Below, piece by piece: positions 14,294 through 24,101 of a DNA stretch of 64,000 nucleotides. Within the stretch, counting starts at the first letter, position 1. Each line of letters opens with the position of its first letter. The DNA is taken from positions 1 through 64,000 of the forward strand of contig CAVERH010000005.1 of assembly GCA_963618065.1 (NCBI GenBank), read 5' to 3'. The DNA comes from Suilimivivens sp963618065 (GTDB lineage Bacteria > Bacillota > Clostridia > Lachnospirales > Lachnospiraceae). The notes beneath the pieces are model-generated. The model searched no databases, was not told where the DNA came from, and was given only the letters and a program-made list of their open reading frames with translations. Made by a program: the position numbers and the translations under genes.

Positions 14294-16909
14294 ATGAACA
14301 AGGTGCAGAAGGTTATCTGTCATGTGGTACAGCATGTTGCACTCGTCGTAGGCGTTGTATTGCTTACGACGGCACTGCTCAGCTCGTATGTACGGTATGA
14401 GACGGTAAACGGTGTGCAGTCCACATTCTTAAATAATGAAGGACAGCAGAAGGACTTTGAAGATTCAAAGATTTTTAACCAGTTGATGAAGGAGCAGGCA
14501 CTGGCGATTGTACGGTATGGCGCGATACGCGGACAGTTAGAAACCGACGGAGTATACGATGCCAATAAGGTCATTGATGTCACGGCATATGCCAACCGGT
14601 TTGAGGGAGTGCCGAGCCGGTATGTGACGGCAGATTATTATCTGGAGGATCTGATCCGCTGGGGCAAATATGGCATTGAATATGTGATGACGGAAGCCTC
14701 AGCTGCGGATTTCTTAAGTGGGATCACAGAGTATACCGTCATTTCCGACACGGGGTATGGAAGTTATCACGGCAATATCAGCCCATATAATACTGATTTA
14801 AGTCATTCGGTGGAAAAGATCGATGTCTCCGGAAATTCGTTATCCCAGACACTGTATGCGGATGTCTATGCAGGAGACTGGTTGAGCGGAGAAGGCGGGG
14901 AAAACACAGAGGTATCGCAGCATCAGCTGATCGTGAACCGTTATCAGACGGTCGAAGGCAAAAATATTGAGGATTATGTTTCGGACTGGGATACTTATGA
15001 TATGCTGAGGGATTCCCTCGTAGCAACCATTCGGGATCTGGCAGAGAATTATGCACTCTGCGAGAAATACTATGACTACTATGATGAAACCGGAAGTGAT
15101 GCAAAATCCAATGTGATATATCTGATCCGTAAAACGATCGGAAATAAAACCGAGCTCTATACAAATCTGGAAACGGAGCGGACGGATCTTACTTCTTTAG
15201 AGATGGCACTGAAAGAGAAGTGCGACCGGTATATTCTTTATGATGCACAGGATCTGCGGTATGAGACGAATACGAAGGTTACGGAAGCGGAAATGCGTCA
15301 GTATATCAGTGATTACGGGTATGCCTATCCGGAAAACTTACAGATCATGGTCGGAGTGAACAGGGATCGTGCAGTGAAGGACTGCTTTGTGACTACCGGC
15401 GCGGCTTATCAGAATGCGGTTCCGGACTTTACGCAGAATGTGATTATTGCGGTGATCTGGCTGCTTATTTTCCTGGCAATGGTGATCCTCCTTACGGTCA
15501 AAGAGGGTGTTGTCAGGGATAAAGAGACCGGAGAAAAAAACTATGTACTGCATGTGGAGGATAAGATTCCGACAGAAATCTTCCTTGCAGCCCTTGCAGT
15601 TGCAATTGGACTTCTGATTGGTACGTGTTTGGAAATTTTCCTTAATGGAGGCTGGATTTCTGATTTATATACCTTATATCAACGGAACGGAGTCATTCTG
15701 TTTACAGCTGGAATAGCGCTTCTTGGGAGTCTGCTTTGTTCCTTCTTCTATTACAGTCTGGTGCGCAGGATCAGGGCACACCGGATCTGGAGGGGAAGTA
15801 TCCTGCGCTGGGCAATCGTTCAGCTTAAGAAGGGAATCCGTTATATGCAGAATCACAAATCCATAGTGGTGCGCGTATGGATACCGTTCCTTGGATTTTC
15901 CGGAGTGAACCTGCTTGCCGTGATTCTTGCCGATCAGATGATGATGTCGTTTGTGGTATTTTTCGGAATTGCGCTGTTCGATGTACTGGTTGGTATCGTG
16001 TGCTTCCGGAATGCAGTGGCAAGGCAGAATATCTTACAGGTGATAAACCGGATCTGTAAGGGAGATCTGAATGCCAAGGTGGATGAGACAGCTTTGAACG
16101 GAGATAATCTGGTGCTGGCAAAGGCCGTGAACCGGATTGGAGACAGTGTGCGGGAAGCGGTGGAAACCAGCATGAAGGATGAACGGTTGAAGGCAGACCT
16201 GATTACCAATGTTTCCCATGACCTCAAAACACCGCTAACCTCGATTATCAATTATGTGGATCTCATTAAGAGAGAACAGTTCGATAATCCGAAGGTACAG
16301 GAATATATTGAAGTATTGGATGCGAAGTCGCAGCGCTTAAAGCAGTTAACGGAAGACCTGCTTGAAGCCTCCAAGATTTCTTCCGGAAATATTGTACTCC
16401 ATATGGAACGGATTAATCTGGTGGAGCTGCTCAATCAGACACTGGGAGAGTTCTCAGAGAAGTTTGAGCAGAAGGGACTTATCCCGGTTGTGAATGCACC
16501 TTCGCAGGCCGTCTATGTACTGGCAGACAGCCGCAGAAGCTTCCGCGTGATGGAAAACCTGTTTAACAACATCTTTAAGTATGCGTTAGAGGGAACCAGA
16601 ATTTACATTGATCTGGGATTCACAGAATGGAAGAGTGCGGACGGAAACGGAAGCCAGGCCGGTGTATTCCTTTCATTGAAGAATATTTCGGCAATGGAAC
16701 TGAATGTGGCGCCGGAGGAACTGACTGAGCGGTTTATCCGTGGGGATGAGTCGAGAACAACAGAAGGAAGCGGACTCGGACTTTCGATTGCGAAAAACCT
16801 GACCGAAGCCATGAACGGTATGTTCGAGATTTCCATTGACGGGGATTTGTTCAAGGTAGTGATTGTATTTCCGAAGATGGATGATGTGAAGACGCAAACA
16901 GAAGTATAA
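14294..16909 (+). CDS. Large multi-membrane-segment sensor histidine kinase
   Basis: 871 residues, large for its class. It has an N-terminal helix (about 15-35), an extracytoplasmic region of about 340 residues rich in Tyr/Asp, then a block of several membrane helices between about 385 and 580, a linker, and the kinase core. His642 lies in NVSHDLKTPLTSI. The N box (MENLFNNIFKYA) and G box (GSGLGLSIAKN) are intact. Such kinases with many helices often sense envelope stress or membrane partners; the ligand here is unknown. It is co-transcribed with the response regulator and closed by a terminator. Confidence 0.93.
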   Translation: MNKVQKVICHVVQHVALVVGVVLLTTALLSSYVRYETVNGVQSTFLNNEGQQKDFEDSKIFNQLMKEQALAIVRYGAIRGQLETDGVYDANKVIDVTAYANRFEGVPSRYVTADYYLEDLIRWGKYGIEYVMTEASAADFLSGITEYTVISDTGYGSYHGNISPYNTDLSHSVEKIDVSGNSLSQTLYADVYAGDWLSGEGGENTEVSQHQLIVNRYQTVEGKNIEDYVSDWDTYDMLRDSLVATIRDLAENYALCEKYYDYYDETGSDAKSNVIYLIRKTIGNKTELYTNLETERTDLTSLEMALKEKCDRYILYDAQDLRYETNTKVTEAEMRQYISDYGYAYPENLQIMVGVNRDRAVKDCFVTTGAAYQNAVPDFTQNVIIAVIWLLIFLAMVILLTVKEGVVRDKETGEKNYVLHVEDKIPTEIFLAALAVAIGLLIGTCLEIFLNGGWISDLYTLYQRNGVILFTAGIALLGSLLCSFFYYSLVRRIRAHRIWRGSILRWAIVQLKKGIRYMQNHKSIVVRVWIPFLGFSGVNLLAVILADQMMMSFVVFFGIALFDVLVGIVCFRNAVARQNILQVINRICKGDLNAKVDETALNGDNLVLAKAVNRIGDSVREAVETSMKDERLKADLITNVSHDLKTPLTSIINYVDLIKREQFDNPKVQEYIEVLDAKSQRLKQLTEDLLEASKISSGNIVLHMERINLVELLNQTLGEFSEKFEQKGLIPVVNAPSQAVYVLADSRRSFRVMENLFNNIFKYALEGTRIYIDLGFTEWKSADGNGSQAGVFLSLKNISAMELNVAPEELTERFIRGDESRTTEGSGLGLSIAKNLTEAMNGMFEISIDGDLFKVVIVFPKMDDVKTQTEV

Positions 16910-16933
16910 AAAGATTAGAATACAGTAATATAG

Positions 16934-16968
16934 AAAACCGGAACTCAATCATGTGGGTTCCGGTTTTT
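16934..16968. terminator. Terminator between the kinase and prs genes
   Basis: AAAACCGGAAC (16934-16944) pairs with GGTTCCGGTTTTT (16956-16968). The A run on one side and the T run on the other allow it to serve both converging genes. Confidence 0.85.
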
Positions 16969-17000
16969 ACATGCAAAAATCATTCTGTAAAAGAATAAAT

Positions 17001-18194
17001 CTATTCGGTAATAAACATATTCTCACGGTTATTGTACTTGGCAAGAATCTCCTGAATCTTCTCGGTCGGTGTGTAAACGTTCATCATGGAAGAGTCGTGA
17101 TTCATAAAGTCAATAATTGAGGCGAGGAACTTGCTCATGTCGGCTTCCAGATAATAAGGCTTTGACTTTAATTCCGGGAGCTGGTAGGTGAGGTTGGTAG
17201 TAACCACCTTATCAAAGTAGCACTTCTCGTAAGCCTCATCAAACCGCGCTAAGCCATCCGTAAATAATCCGAAGGTACAGCAGATATAAACACGCTTGGC
17301 GTTCATGGCCTTTAACTGCTTTGCAGTATCTAACATACTTCCGCCGGAGGAAATCATATCGTCGATGATGATGACATCCTTACCGTCGATGTTGTCACCT
17401 AAGAATTCATGGGCAACAATCGGGTTCTTTCCGTTAACGATGGTGGAATAGTCGCGGCGCTTATAGAACATACCGGTGTCAACGCCTAAAACATTCGCAA
17501 AATATACGGCACGGTCAAGGGCTCCTTCGTCCGGACTGATCACAATCAGATGATCCTTGTCGATAATCAGATTCTGCTCGGCACCGAGCAGGGCACGGAT
17601 GAACTGATAAGGCGGTGTAAAGTTATCAAAACCGCATAAGGGTTCGGCATTCTGTACTCTGGGATCGTGGGCATCAAAGGTGATGAAGTTGCTGACTCCC
17701 ATATTGCTCAGTTCTTCAATCGCATAAGCACAGTCTAAGGATTCACGACCGTTTCTCTTATGCTGTCTTCCTTCATAAAGGAAAGGCATAATCACATTAA
17801 TACGATGCGCTTTGCCGTTGATGGCAGAGATCACACGCTTCAGGTCCTGATAGTGGTCATCGGGAGACTTATAATTAATGAAACCGTTCATCTTGTAGGT
17901 GATGTTGTGATTGCATACATCGACCAGAATAAAAATATCCTTTCCGCGGATAGATTCGTCAATCGTTGCTTTGCCTTCGCCGGAACCAAAACGGTGGCAT
18001 GCGGCATTCGCGATGAAGTTGTCCGAAACGTACCCCTGAAATGCGGGATCATTCTTGGCAATATTCTTAACATCTTTACGGAAATTGACAAGATAGTGAT
18101 TGACACTGTTTCCAAGATTTTGGGCAGAATCCATAACGATGAGCTTTAATGGAGCAACAGGAATGGCTGCTTCCAGTTTTGATAAATTAGGCAT
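17001..18194 (-). CDS. prs: Ribose-phosphate pyrophosphokinase, long form
   Basis: 397 residues, longer than the usual ~315. The PRPP-binding loop is visible as DVIIIDDMISSGGSM, with the phosphoribosyl fold and FDAHDPRVQNAE in place of the usual DLHAxQIQ flexible loop. The enzyme makes PRPP from ribose 5-phosphate and ATP for nucleotide, His and Trp synthesis. The extra ~80 residues include an N-terminal extension and an altered loop, so it may be a distinct subclass with different allostery. It is divergent from the DUF512 gene, with a good promoter in the shared gap. Confidence 0.88.
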   Translation of the reverse strand: MPNLSKLEAAIPVAPLKLIVMDSAQNLGNSVNHYLVNFRKDVKNIAKNDPAFQGYVSDNFIANAACHRFGSGEGKATIDESIRGKDIFILVDVCNHNITYKMNGFINYKSPDDHYQDLKRVISAINGKAHRINVIMPFLYEGRQHKRNGRESLDCAYAIEELSNMGVSNFITFDAHDPRVQNAEPLCGFDNFTPPYQFIRALLGAEQNLIIDKDHLIVISPDEGALDRAVYFANVLGVDTGMFYKRRDYSTIVNGKNPIVAHEFLGDNIDGKDVIIIDDMISSGGSMLDTAKQLKAMNAKRVYICCTFGLFTDGLARFDEAYEKCYFDKVVTTNLTYQLPELKSKPYYLEADMSKFLASIIDFMNHDSSMMNVYTPTEKIQEILAKYNNRENMFITE

Positions 18195-18245
18195 AGTATC
18201 CTCCGAAAGTATGAGACGTTTGAAATATTTCTTTTAACCTCTTAT

Positions 18246-18274
18246 TTTATAACATTCTGCTAGTGACACGTCAA
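18246..18274 (-). promoter_or_regulatory. Promoter of prs (minus strand)
   Basis: On the minus strand TTGACG (18274-18269), 17-bp spacer, TATAAA (18251-18246). It overlaps the oppositely directed promoter 18263-18291, so the two genes probably compete for RNA polymerase. Confidence 0.65.
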
Positions 18275-18291
18275 GAAAATTCTAGTACAAT
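18263..18291 (+). promoter_or_regulatory. Promoter of the DUF512 gene
   Basis: GTGACA (18263-18268), 17-bp spacer, TACAAT (18286-18291). The predicted start is about 18298, practically at the ATG at 18300, implying a leaderless or nearly leaderless message. Confidence 0.5.
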
Positions 18292-18299
18292 GTTCTTTA

Positions 18300-19666
18300 T
18301 GAGAACAGACAAAGGACACAAAATTAAACAGATTGAACAGGGAAGCATTGCACAGCAGGAGGGAATCTGTGCAGGCGACAGCCTTTTATCCATCAACGGA
18401 ACCGTGATGGAGGATATTTTTGATTATCAGTATCAGGTACAGAACGATCACTTAGAGCTCGTACTTCTGACAAAGGACGGCGAAGAGGTCACGAAGATCA
18501 TTGATAAGGACGAGGATGATGATCTGGGGATTATTTTTGAAAACGGACTCATGGATCAGTATCGTTCGTGCCATAATAAATGTATCTTCTGCTTTATTGA
18601 CCAGATGCCGAAGGGTATGAGGGAGAATTTATATTTTAAGGACGATGACAGCCGGTTGTCCTTTTTGCAGGGAAATTACGTGACGCTGACGAATATGTCC
18701 GATCACGATTTAGACCGGATCATCAAGTATCATCTGGCGCCGATCAACGTATCGTTCCAGACGATGAATCCGGAGCTGCGCTGCATGATGCTGCATAACC
18801 GGTTTGCCGGGGAAGCACTCAAAAAGGCAGACCGTCTTTATGAAGCCGGAATTACCATGAACGGACAGATTGTACTGTGTAAGGGCGTGAATGACGGCAA
18901 GGAGTTAGACTACAGCATCTGTAAGCTGATGGAATATCTTCCGGTCATCGAGAGCGTGTCGGTGGTGCCGGTGGGATTATCCAGGTTCCGTGAAGGGTTA
19001 TATCCCTTGGAGCCTTTTACCAAGGAGGATGCGAAGGAAGTCATTGACATGATTCACGGCTATCAGCAGCAATGCATGGAAAAGTATGGAACACACTTTA
19101 TCCACGCAAGTGACGAGTGGTATCTTCTGGCAGAAGAACCTGTTCCGGAGGAGGAATGCTACGATGGCTATCTGCAGCTGGAAAACGGTGTCGGTATGAT
19201 CCGGCTTTTATTAAACGAAGCGAAGGAGACGATGGAGGAGCTGTATAAGCATAAGTTCTTAACCACGCTGAAATGCCATCACGACTGGAAAAAGAAAACA
19301 AGAACGGTTTCCCTTGCAACCGGAAAGCTGGCATATCCGTACATCCGGCAGATTGCGAAGGAGGTCGAAGCCTATATGCCGGGACTTACGGCGAATATCT
19401 ATGAGATCCGGAACGACTTTTTCGGAGAACGCATTACGGTATCGGGACTTATCACGGGAATCGATCTGATGAATCAGCTAAAGGACAGGGAGCTGGGCGA
19501 AGCACTGCTCATTCCGGAGAATATGGTTCGTGTGGAAGAAAACGTATTCCTTGACGATATAACAGTCAGTGAGGTTGAAAAAACTTTACAAGTACCGGTA
19601 GATATTGTAAAATCAAGCGGACGCGACTTGATCAATCAGATTTTGGGAAGGAAGATACATGAGTAA
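18300..19666 (+). CDS. DUF512 protein: PDZ plus radical-SAM-like domain
   Basis: 455 residues from ATG 18300. An N-terminal PDZ-like domain (GHKIKQIEQGSIAQQEGICAGDSLLSING) is followed by CHNKCIFCFIDQMPKGMR, a CxxxCxxC radical-SAM cluster, and a DUF512 C-terminus (FLTTLKCHHDW onward). The family is widespread in Clostridia and cyanobacteria, with unknown function, and is nearly always next to der. GTG 18263 would place the promoter inside the gene and has no ribosome-binding site, so 18300 is preferred. It overlaps der by 8 nt, implying translational coupling. Confidence 0.88.
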
Positions 19667-20993
19667 GAGAAGTAAACCTATTGTAGCGGTGGTAGGAAGA
19701 CCGAACGTAGGAAAATCCACTTTATTTAATACACTGGCAGGCTCCAGGATTTCTATTGTCAAGGATACACCGGGAATTACCAGAGACCGTATTTATGCGG
19801 ATGTGACCTGGCTGAATAAGAGCTTTACCTTAATTGATACCGGTGGTATTGAGCCGGACAGCAGGGATGTGATCCTCTCCCAGATGAGAGAGCAGGCACA
19901 GATTGCCATTGATACCGCAGATGTCATCATTTTCATGGTGGATGTGCATCAGGGACTTGTGGATGCGGATTCCAAGGTGGCAGACATGCTTCGCCGTGCA
20001 CAGAAGCCGGTGGTGCTTGTCGTGAATAAGGTTGACAATTATGACAAATATATGGCGGATGTTTACGAATTCTATAATCTTGGAATTGGAGATCCGCATG
20101 CTATTTCCGCAGCGAACCAGTTAGGCATCGGTGATATGCTTGATGTTGTGACCGGATATTTTGAAGAAGGACAGGGCGAAGAGGAAGAAGACAACAAGAC
20201 GAGGGTTGCCATCGTCGGAAAGCCGAATGTCGGAAAATCCTCCCTGATTAACCGTCTGATCGGTGAAAATCGTCTGATTGTATCCGATATTGCCGGAACG
20301 ACAAGAGATGCGGTGGATACGCTTGTGAAGCACAATGGGAGGGAATATGTTCTCATTGATACGGCAGGACTTCGCCGTAAGAATAAGATCAAGGAAGAGC
20401 TCGAGCGTTACATGATCGTGCGTACCGTAAGTGCGGTAGAGCGTGCGGATATTGTGATTCTGGTCATTGATGCGGTAGAGGGTGTGACCGAGCAGGATGC
20501 GAAGATCGCCGGAATTGCACATGAACGCGGCAAGGCGGTCATTATCGCCGTGAACAAATGGGATGCCGTGGAGAAGAACAATAAGACGGTAAACGAATAT
20601 ACCGATAAGGTGAGAAACATTCTTTCCTTTATGCCGTATGCCGAGATTACCTTTATTTCAGCACTGACCGGACAGCGTCTGCCGAAGCTCTATGACCTGA
20701 TTGATACCGTAGCAGAGAATCATGCACTCCGGATCCAGACCGGTGTCCTGAATGAAATTATGAGTGAAGCGGTTGCCCTGCAGCAGCCCCCGTCCGATAA
20801 AGGAAAGCGTCTGCGGCTTTACTATATTACGCAGGTTAGTGTGAAGCCTCCGACATTTGTCATCTTTGTAAATGATAAGGAACTGATGCATTTTTCTTAC
20901 ACCAGATATATTGAAAATAAAATCCGTGAGGCCTTTGGATTTAAGGGAACGCCATTGCGGTTTATTATTCGTGAGAGAAAGGAAAACAAGTAA
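19659..20993 (+). CDS. der: Ribosome biogenesis GTPase Der (EngA)
   Basis: 444 residues with two GTPase domains in tandem: GRPNVGKST near residue 11 with DTGGIE and NKVDN, and GKPNVGKSS near residue 186 with DTAGLRRKNK and NKWDAV. A C-terminal KH-like domain (PPTFVIFVNDKELMHFSYTRYIENKIREAFGF) completes it. Der is required for 50S assembly. It is the hub of the conserved DUF512-der-plsY-gpsA operon. Confidence 0.98.
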   Translation: MSKRSKPIVAVVGRPNVGKSTLFNTLAGSRISIVKDTPGITRDRIYADVTWLNKSFTLIDTGGIEPDSRDVILSQMREQAQIAIDTADVIIFMVDVHQGLVDADSKVADMLRRAQKPVVLVVNKVDNYDKYMADVYEFYNLGIGDPHAISAANQLGIGDMLDVVTGYFEEGQGEEEEDNKTRVAIVGKPNVGKSSLINRLIGENRLIVSDIAGTTRDAVDTLVKHNGREYVLIDTAGLRRKNKIKEELERYMIVRTVSAVERADIVILVIDAVEGVTEQDAKIAGIAHERGKAVIIAVNKWDAVEKNNKTVNEYTDKVRNILSFMPYAEITFISALTGQRLPKLYDLIDTVAENHALRIQTGVLNEIMSEAVALQQPPSDKGKRLRLYYITQVSVKPPTFVIFVNDKELMHFSYTRYIENKIREAFGFKGTPLRFIIRERKENK

Positions 20994-20994
20994 C

Positions 20995-21657
20995 GTGGAA
21001 CGGATCATTTGTATTATTATCGGTTATGTATTTGGCATGTTTCAGACAGCATTTTTCTATGGTAAAATGCATGGAATTGACATTCGTGAGCATGGAAGCG
21101 GCAATGCCGGAACGACCAATACCTTACGTGTCTTAGGAACGAAGGCAGGCCTCATTGTATTTGCCGGGGATGTATTGAAATGTATGATTGCGGTCTGGAT
21201 TACCACACTGATTTTCCGGGGAAGCCATCCGGAGGAGCTTTACCTGTTAAAGCTTTATACGGCGGCAGGTGCAATCCTTGGACATAATTACCCTTTCTAC
21301 CTTAAGTTCAAGGGAGGAAAAGGAATTGCAGCAACGGCCGGACTGATTCTGGCATTCCATCCGTACTTTATTCCGGTCGGATTTGTTCTATTCTTTGGTG
21401 CATTTCTGACCACCCATTATGTATCCCTGGGATCGCTTCTTATTTATGTCGGACTTATGACCGAAATGGTGATCTGTGGACAGACGGGACTCTTTGGAGC
21501 AACACAGTCTGTTTTAAATGAAATGTATGCCGTGACGGCATTTCTGACGATACTTGCGTTTTATAAGCATAAAGAGAATATCAAGCGTCTCCTTCATGGA
21601 AACGAGCGCAAGACCTATTTACTTAAGAAGAATAAGGTTGAAGCAGAAAGTAAATAA
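20995..21657 (+). CDS. plsY: Glycerol-3-phosphate acyltransferase PlsY
   Basis: 220 residues from GTG 20995, one base after the der stop. It is a polytopic membrane protein with the PlsY motifs REHGSGNAGTTNTLRVLG, GHNYPFYLKFKGGKGIA and a final cytoplasmic KHKENIKRLLHGNERK. It transfers the acyl group of acyl-phosphate to glycerol 3-phosphate, the first step of phospholipid synthesis. The substrate is supplied by GpsA, encoded next. Confidence 0.95.
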   Translation: MERIICIIIGYVFGMFQTAFFYGKMHGIDIREHGSGNAGTTNTLRVLGTKAGLIVFAGDVLKCMIAVWITTLIFRGSHPEELYLLKLYTAAGAILGHNYPFYLKFKGGKGIAATAGLILAFHPYFIPVGFVLFFGAFLTTHYVSLGSLLIYVGLMTEMVICGQTGLFGATQSVLNEMYAVTAFLTILAFYKHKENIKRLLHGNERKTYLLKKNKVEAESK

Positions 21658-21733
21658 TTCATGAAAGAAGCAGAGAGTAAGCAATCATTTATATAGAAAC
21701 AGGAAGCGGATTGAGGAAGGAAGGGATTTCGAT

Positions 21734-22771
21734 ATGGCAGATATTGCAATTATTGGAGCAGGAAGCTGGGGAACAGCATTATCCGTATTATTACATAATA
21801 ACGGACATCACATTACCGTCTGGTCGGCGTTGGAACCGGAGATTTCGATGCTGAAGGAATGTCATGAGCAGAAGGAGAAGCTTCCGGGTGTGATTTTACC
21901 GGAGGATATGATCTTTACAACCAATTTAGAAGCAGCCATGAAGGATAAGGATGTACTGGTTCTGGCTGTGCCTTCTCCGTTTACCAGAAGCACCGCGAAG
22001 CAGATGGCTCCGTTTACGAAGCGGGGACAGATCATTGTAAATGTCGCAAAGGGAATTGAAGAAGCAACCTTAATGACGTTGTCTGAGATTATCGAGCAGG
22101 AAATTCCACAGGCCAATGTTGCAGTATTGTCGGGACCTTCCCATGCAGAAGAGGTTGGAAAGGGAATTCCGACAACAATCGTGGTTGGATCTAAGGATAA
22201 GAAGACTGCGGAATATTTACAGTCCATTTTCATGAGCGAGGTATTCCGTGTATACATCAGTGCCGATGTGCTTGGCATTGAATTGGGAGCAGCGCTTAAG
22301 AACGTGGTAGCGCTTGCTGCCGGAGTTGCCGATGGACTCGGTTATGGAGACAACACCAAGGCAGCCTTAATTACCAGAGGAATTGCCGAGATTGCGAGAC
22401 TTGGAATCCATATGGGAGGACGTCTTGAAACATTCTATGGACTGACCGGAATCGGGGATCTGATTGTGACCTGTGCGTCCATGCATTCCCGCAACCGTCG
22501 TGCCGGAATCCTGATCGGTAAGGGCGCGACGATGGATGAGGCCATGGCAGAAGTAAAGATGGTCGTTGAGGGGGTTTATTCTGCGAAGGCAGGACTTGCA
22601 CTGGCAAAGAAATACAACGTGTCCATGCCGATTATTGAGCAGGTGAACCGGGTATTGTTCGAAGGGGCACCGGCCGATGCAGCCGTTAAGGATCTGATGC
22701 TGCGTGACCGTAAGATTGAAAACGTGGACTTAAGAGAACTGGCACAGAACAGTGTGGAGCTTCCCTGGTAA
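21734..22771 (+). CDS. gpsA: Glycerol-3-phosphate dehydrogenase (NAD(P)+)
   Basis: 345 residues. It has an N-terminal Rossmann fold (IIGAGSWGTALSVLLHNNGH), then SGPSHAEEV, and the catalytic lysine region LGAALKNVVALAAGVADGLGYGDNTKAALITRG. It reduces dihydroxyacetone phosphate to sn-glycerol 3-phosphate for PlsY. In Bacillus and Clostridia spoIVA lies downstream of gpsA; here three genes intervene. Confidence 0.97.
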   Translation: MADIAIIGAGSWGTALSVLLHNNGHHITVWSALEPEISMLKECHEQKEKLPGVILPEDMIFTTNLEAAMKDKDVLVLAVPSPFTRSTAKQMAPFTKRGQIIVNVAKGIEEATLMTLSEIIEQEIPQANVAVLSGPSHAEEVGKGIPTTIVVGSKDKKTAEYLQSIFMSEVFRVYISADVLGIELGAALKNVVALAAGVADGLGYGDNTKAALITRGIAEIARLGIHMGGRLETFYGLTGIGDLIVTCASMHSRNRRAGILIGKGATMDEAMAEVKMVVEGVYSAKAGLALAKKYNVSMPIIEQVNRVLFEGAPADAAVKDLMLRDRKIENVDLRELAQNSVELPW

Positions 22772-22848
22772 GGGACTATTATTTGTGATGCCAGAGTAAA
22801 AAGGTCTAAAACCACACAAGTATTTATAAAGACGAGGAGAAAAAGAAA

Positions 22849-24072
22849 ATGGGTATTTATGAAGAACTGGTAGCAAGAGGACTGATTGCACAGGTAACTG
22901 ATGAAGAACAGGTCAGAGACCTCATCAATAACGGAAAGGCAACCTTTTATATTGGATTTGATCCTACCGCAGACAGCCTTCACGTAGGACACTTTATGGC
23001 ACTCTGTTTAATGAAGAGACTGCAGATGGCAGGAAATAAGCCGATCGCTCTGGTTGGGGGCGGAACCGGTATGATCGGAGATCCTTCCGGAAGAAGCGAT
23101 ATGAGAACCATGATGACAACCGAAACGATTGATCATAACTGTGAATGCTTCAAGAAGCAGATGAGCAAATTCATCGAATTCGGTGAAGGAAAAGCCATGA
23201 TGGTAAACAATGCCGACTGGCTTCGTGACTTGAATTACATTGACTTTATCCGTGATATCGGATCCTGCTTTTCCGTGAACAACATGCTTCGTGCAAGATG
23301 CTACGAGCAGCGTATGGAGAATGGTCTGTCCTTCCTCGAATTCAACTACATGATTATGCAGTCCTATGACTTCCTGGAGCTGTACAAGAGATATGGTTGT
23401 AACATGCAGTTCGGTGGAGATGACCAGTGGAGCAACATGCTTGGTGGAACTGAACTGATCCGTAAGAAATTAGGAAAAGATGCACAGGCCATGACCATCA
23501 CCCTGCTTCTCAATTCCGAAGGCAAGAAGATGGGTAAGACACAGAAGGGGGCGGTATGGCTTGATCCGGAAAAGACCACTCCGTTTGAATTCTACCAGTA
23601 CTGGAGAAACGTAGCGGATGCTGATGTCCTCAGATGTATCCGTATGCTGACCTTCCTACCGTTAGAGGAAATCGATGCGATGGACAGCTGGGAAGGCAGC
23701 CAGTTAAACAAGGCAAAGGAAATTCTTGCTTACGAGCTTACCAAGCTGGTACATGGAGAAGAAGAAGCAAACAAGGCACAGGAGAGTGCGAAAGCATTGT
23801 TCTCTACCGGTGTTGCTGCTGAAATGCCTACCACAGAGCTGAGTGAAGAAGATTTCACCGATGGAAAGATCGATATGATCGGCATTCTGGTCAAGGCAGG
23901 ACTTGTTGCAAGCCGTTCCGAAGGAAGAAGAGCGATTGAACAGGGCGGTGTTACCTTTGGGGATGAAAAGATTACGGATATCAAGGCTGCATTTGAGGCA
24001 GATGCCTTTGGCAAGGACGGCGTTGTGGTACGGCGCGGAAAGAAGAATTTCCGTAAGATCGTGGTTAAATAA
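22849..24072 (+). CDS. tyrS: Tyrosyl-tRNA synthetase
   Basis: 407 residues. It is a class I synthetase with a HIGH-type site (FDPTADSLHVGHF), the tyrosine-binding region FLEFNYMIMQSYDFLELY, the KMSKS-type GKKMGKTQKGAVWLD and a C-terminal S4 RNA-binding domain (LVASRSEGRRAIEQGGVT). The 77-nt upstream gap is too short to hold a T-box leader, so regulation by uncharged tRNA at this site is not apparent. Confidence 0.97.
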   Translation: MGIYEELVARGLIAQVTDEEQVRDLINNGKATFYIGFDPTADSLHVGHFMALCLMKRLQMAGNKPIALVGGGTGMIGDPSGRSDMRTMMTTETIDHNCECFKKQMSKFIEFGEGKAMMVNNADWLRDLNYIDFIRDIGSCFSVNNMLRARCYEQRMENGLSFLEFNYMIMQSYDFLELYKRYGCNMQFGGDDQWSNMLGGTELIRKKLGKDAQAMTITLLLNSEGKKMGKTQKGAVWLDPEKTTPFEFYQYWRNVADADVLRCIRMLTFLPLEEIDAMDSWEGSQLNKAKEILAYELTKLVHGEEEANKAQESAKALFSTGVAAEMPTTELSEEDFTDGKIDMIGILVKAGLVASRSEGRRAIEQGGVTFGDEKITDIKAAFEADAFGKDGVVVRRGKKNFRKIVVK

Positions 24073-24101
24073 CAAAGTCATAGCCTGTAAGAGAGGGTAC
24101 T

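Noticed and set aside
22772..22848. T-box leader for tyrS
   Set aside because: The gap is 77 nt and lacks the T-box AGGGTGG-type sequence and specifier stem.
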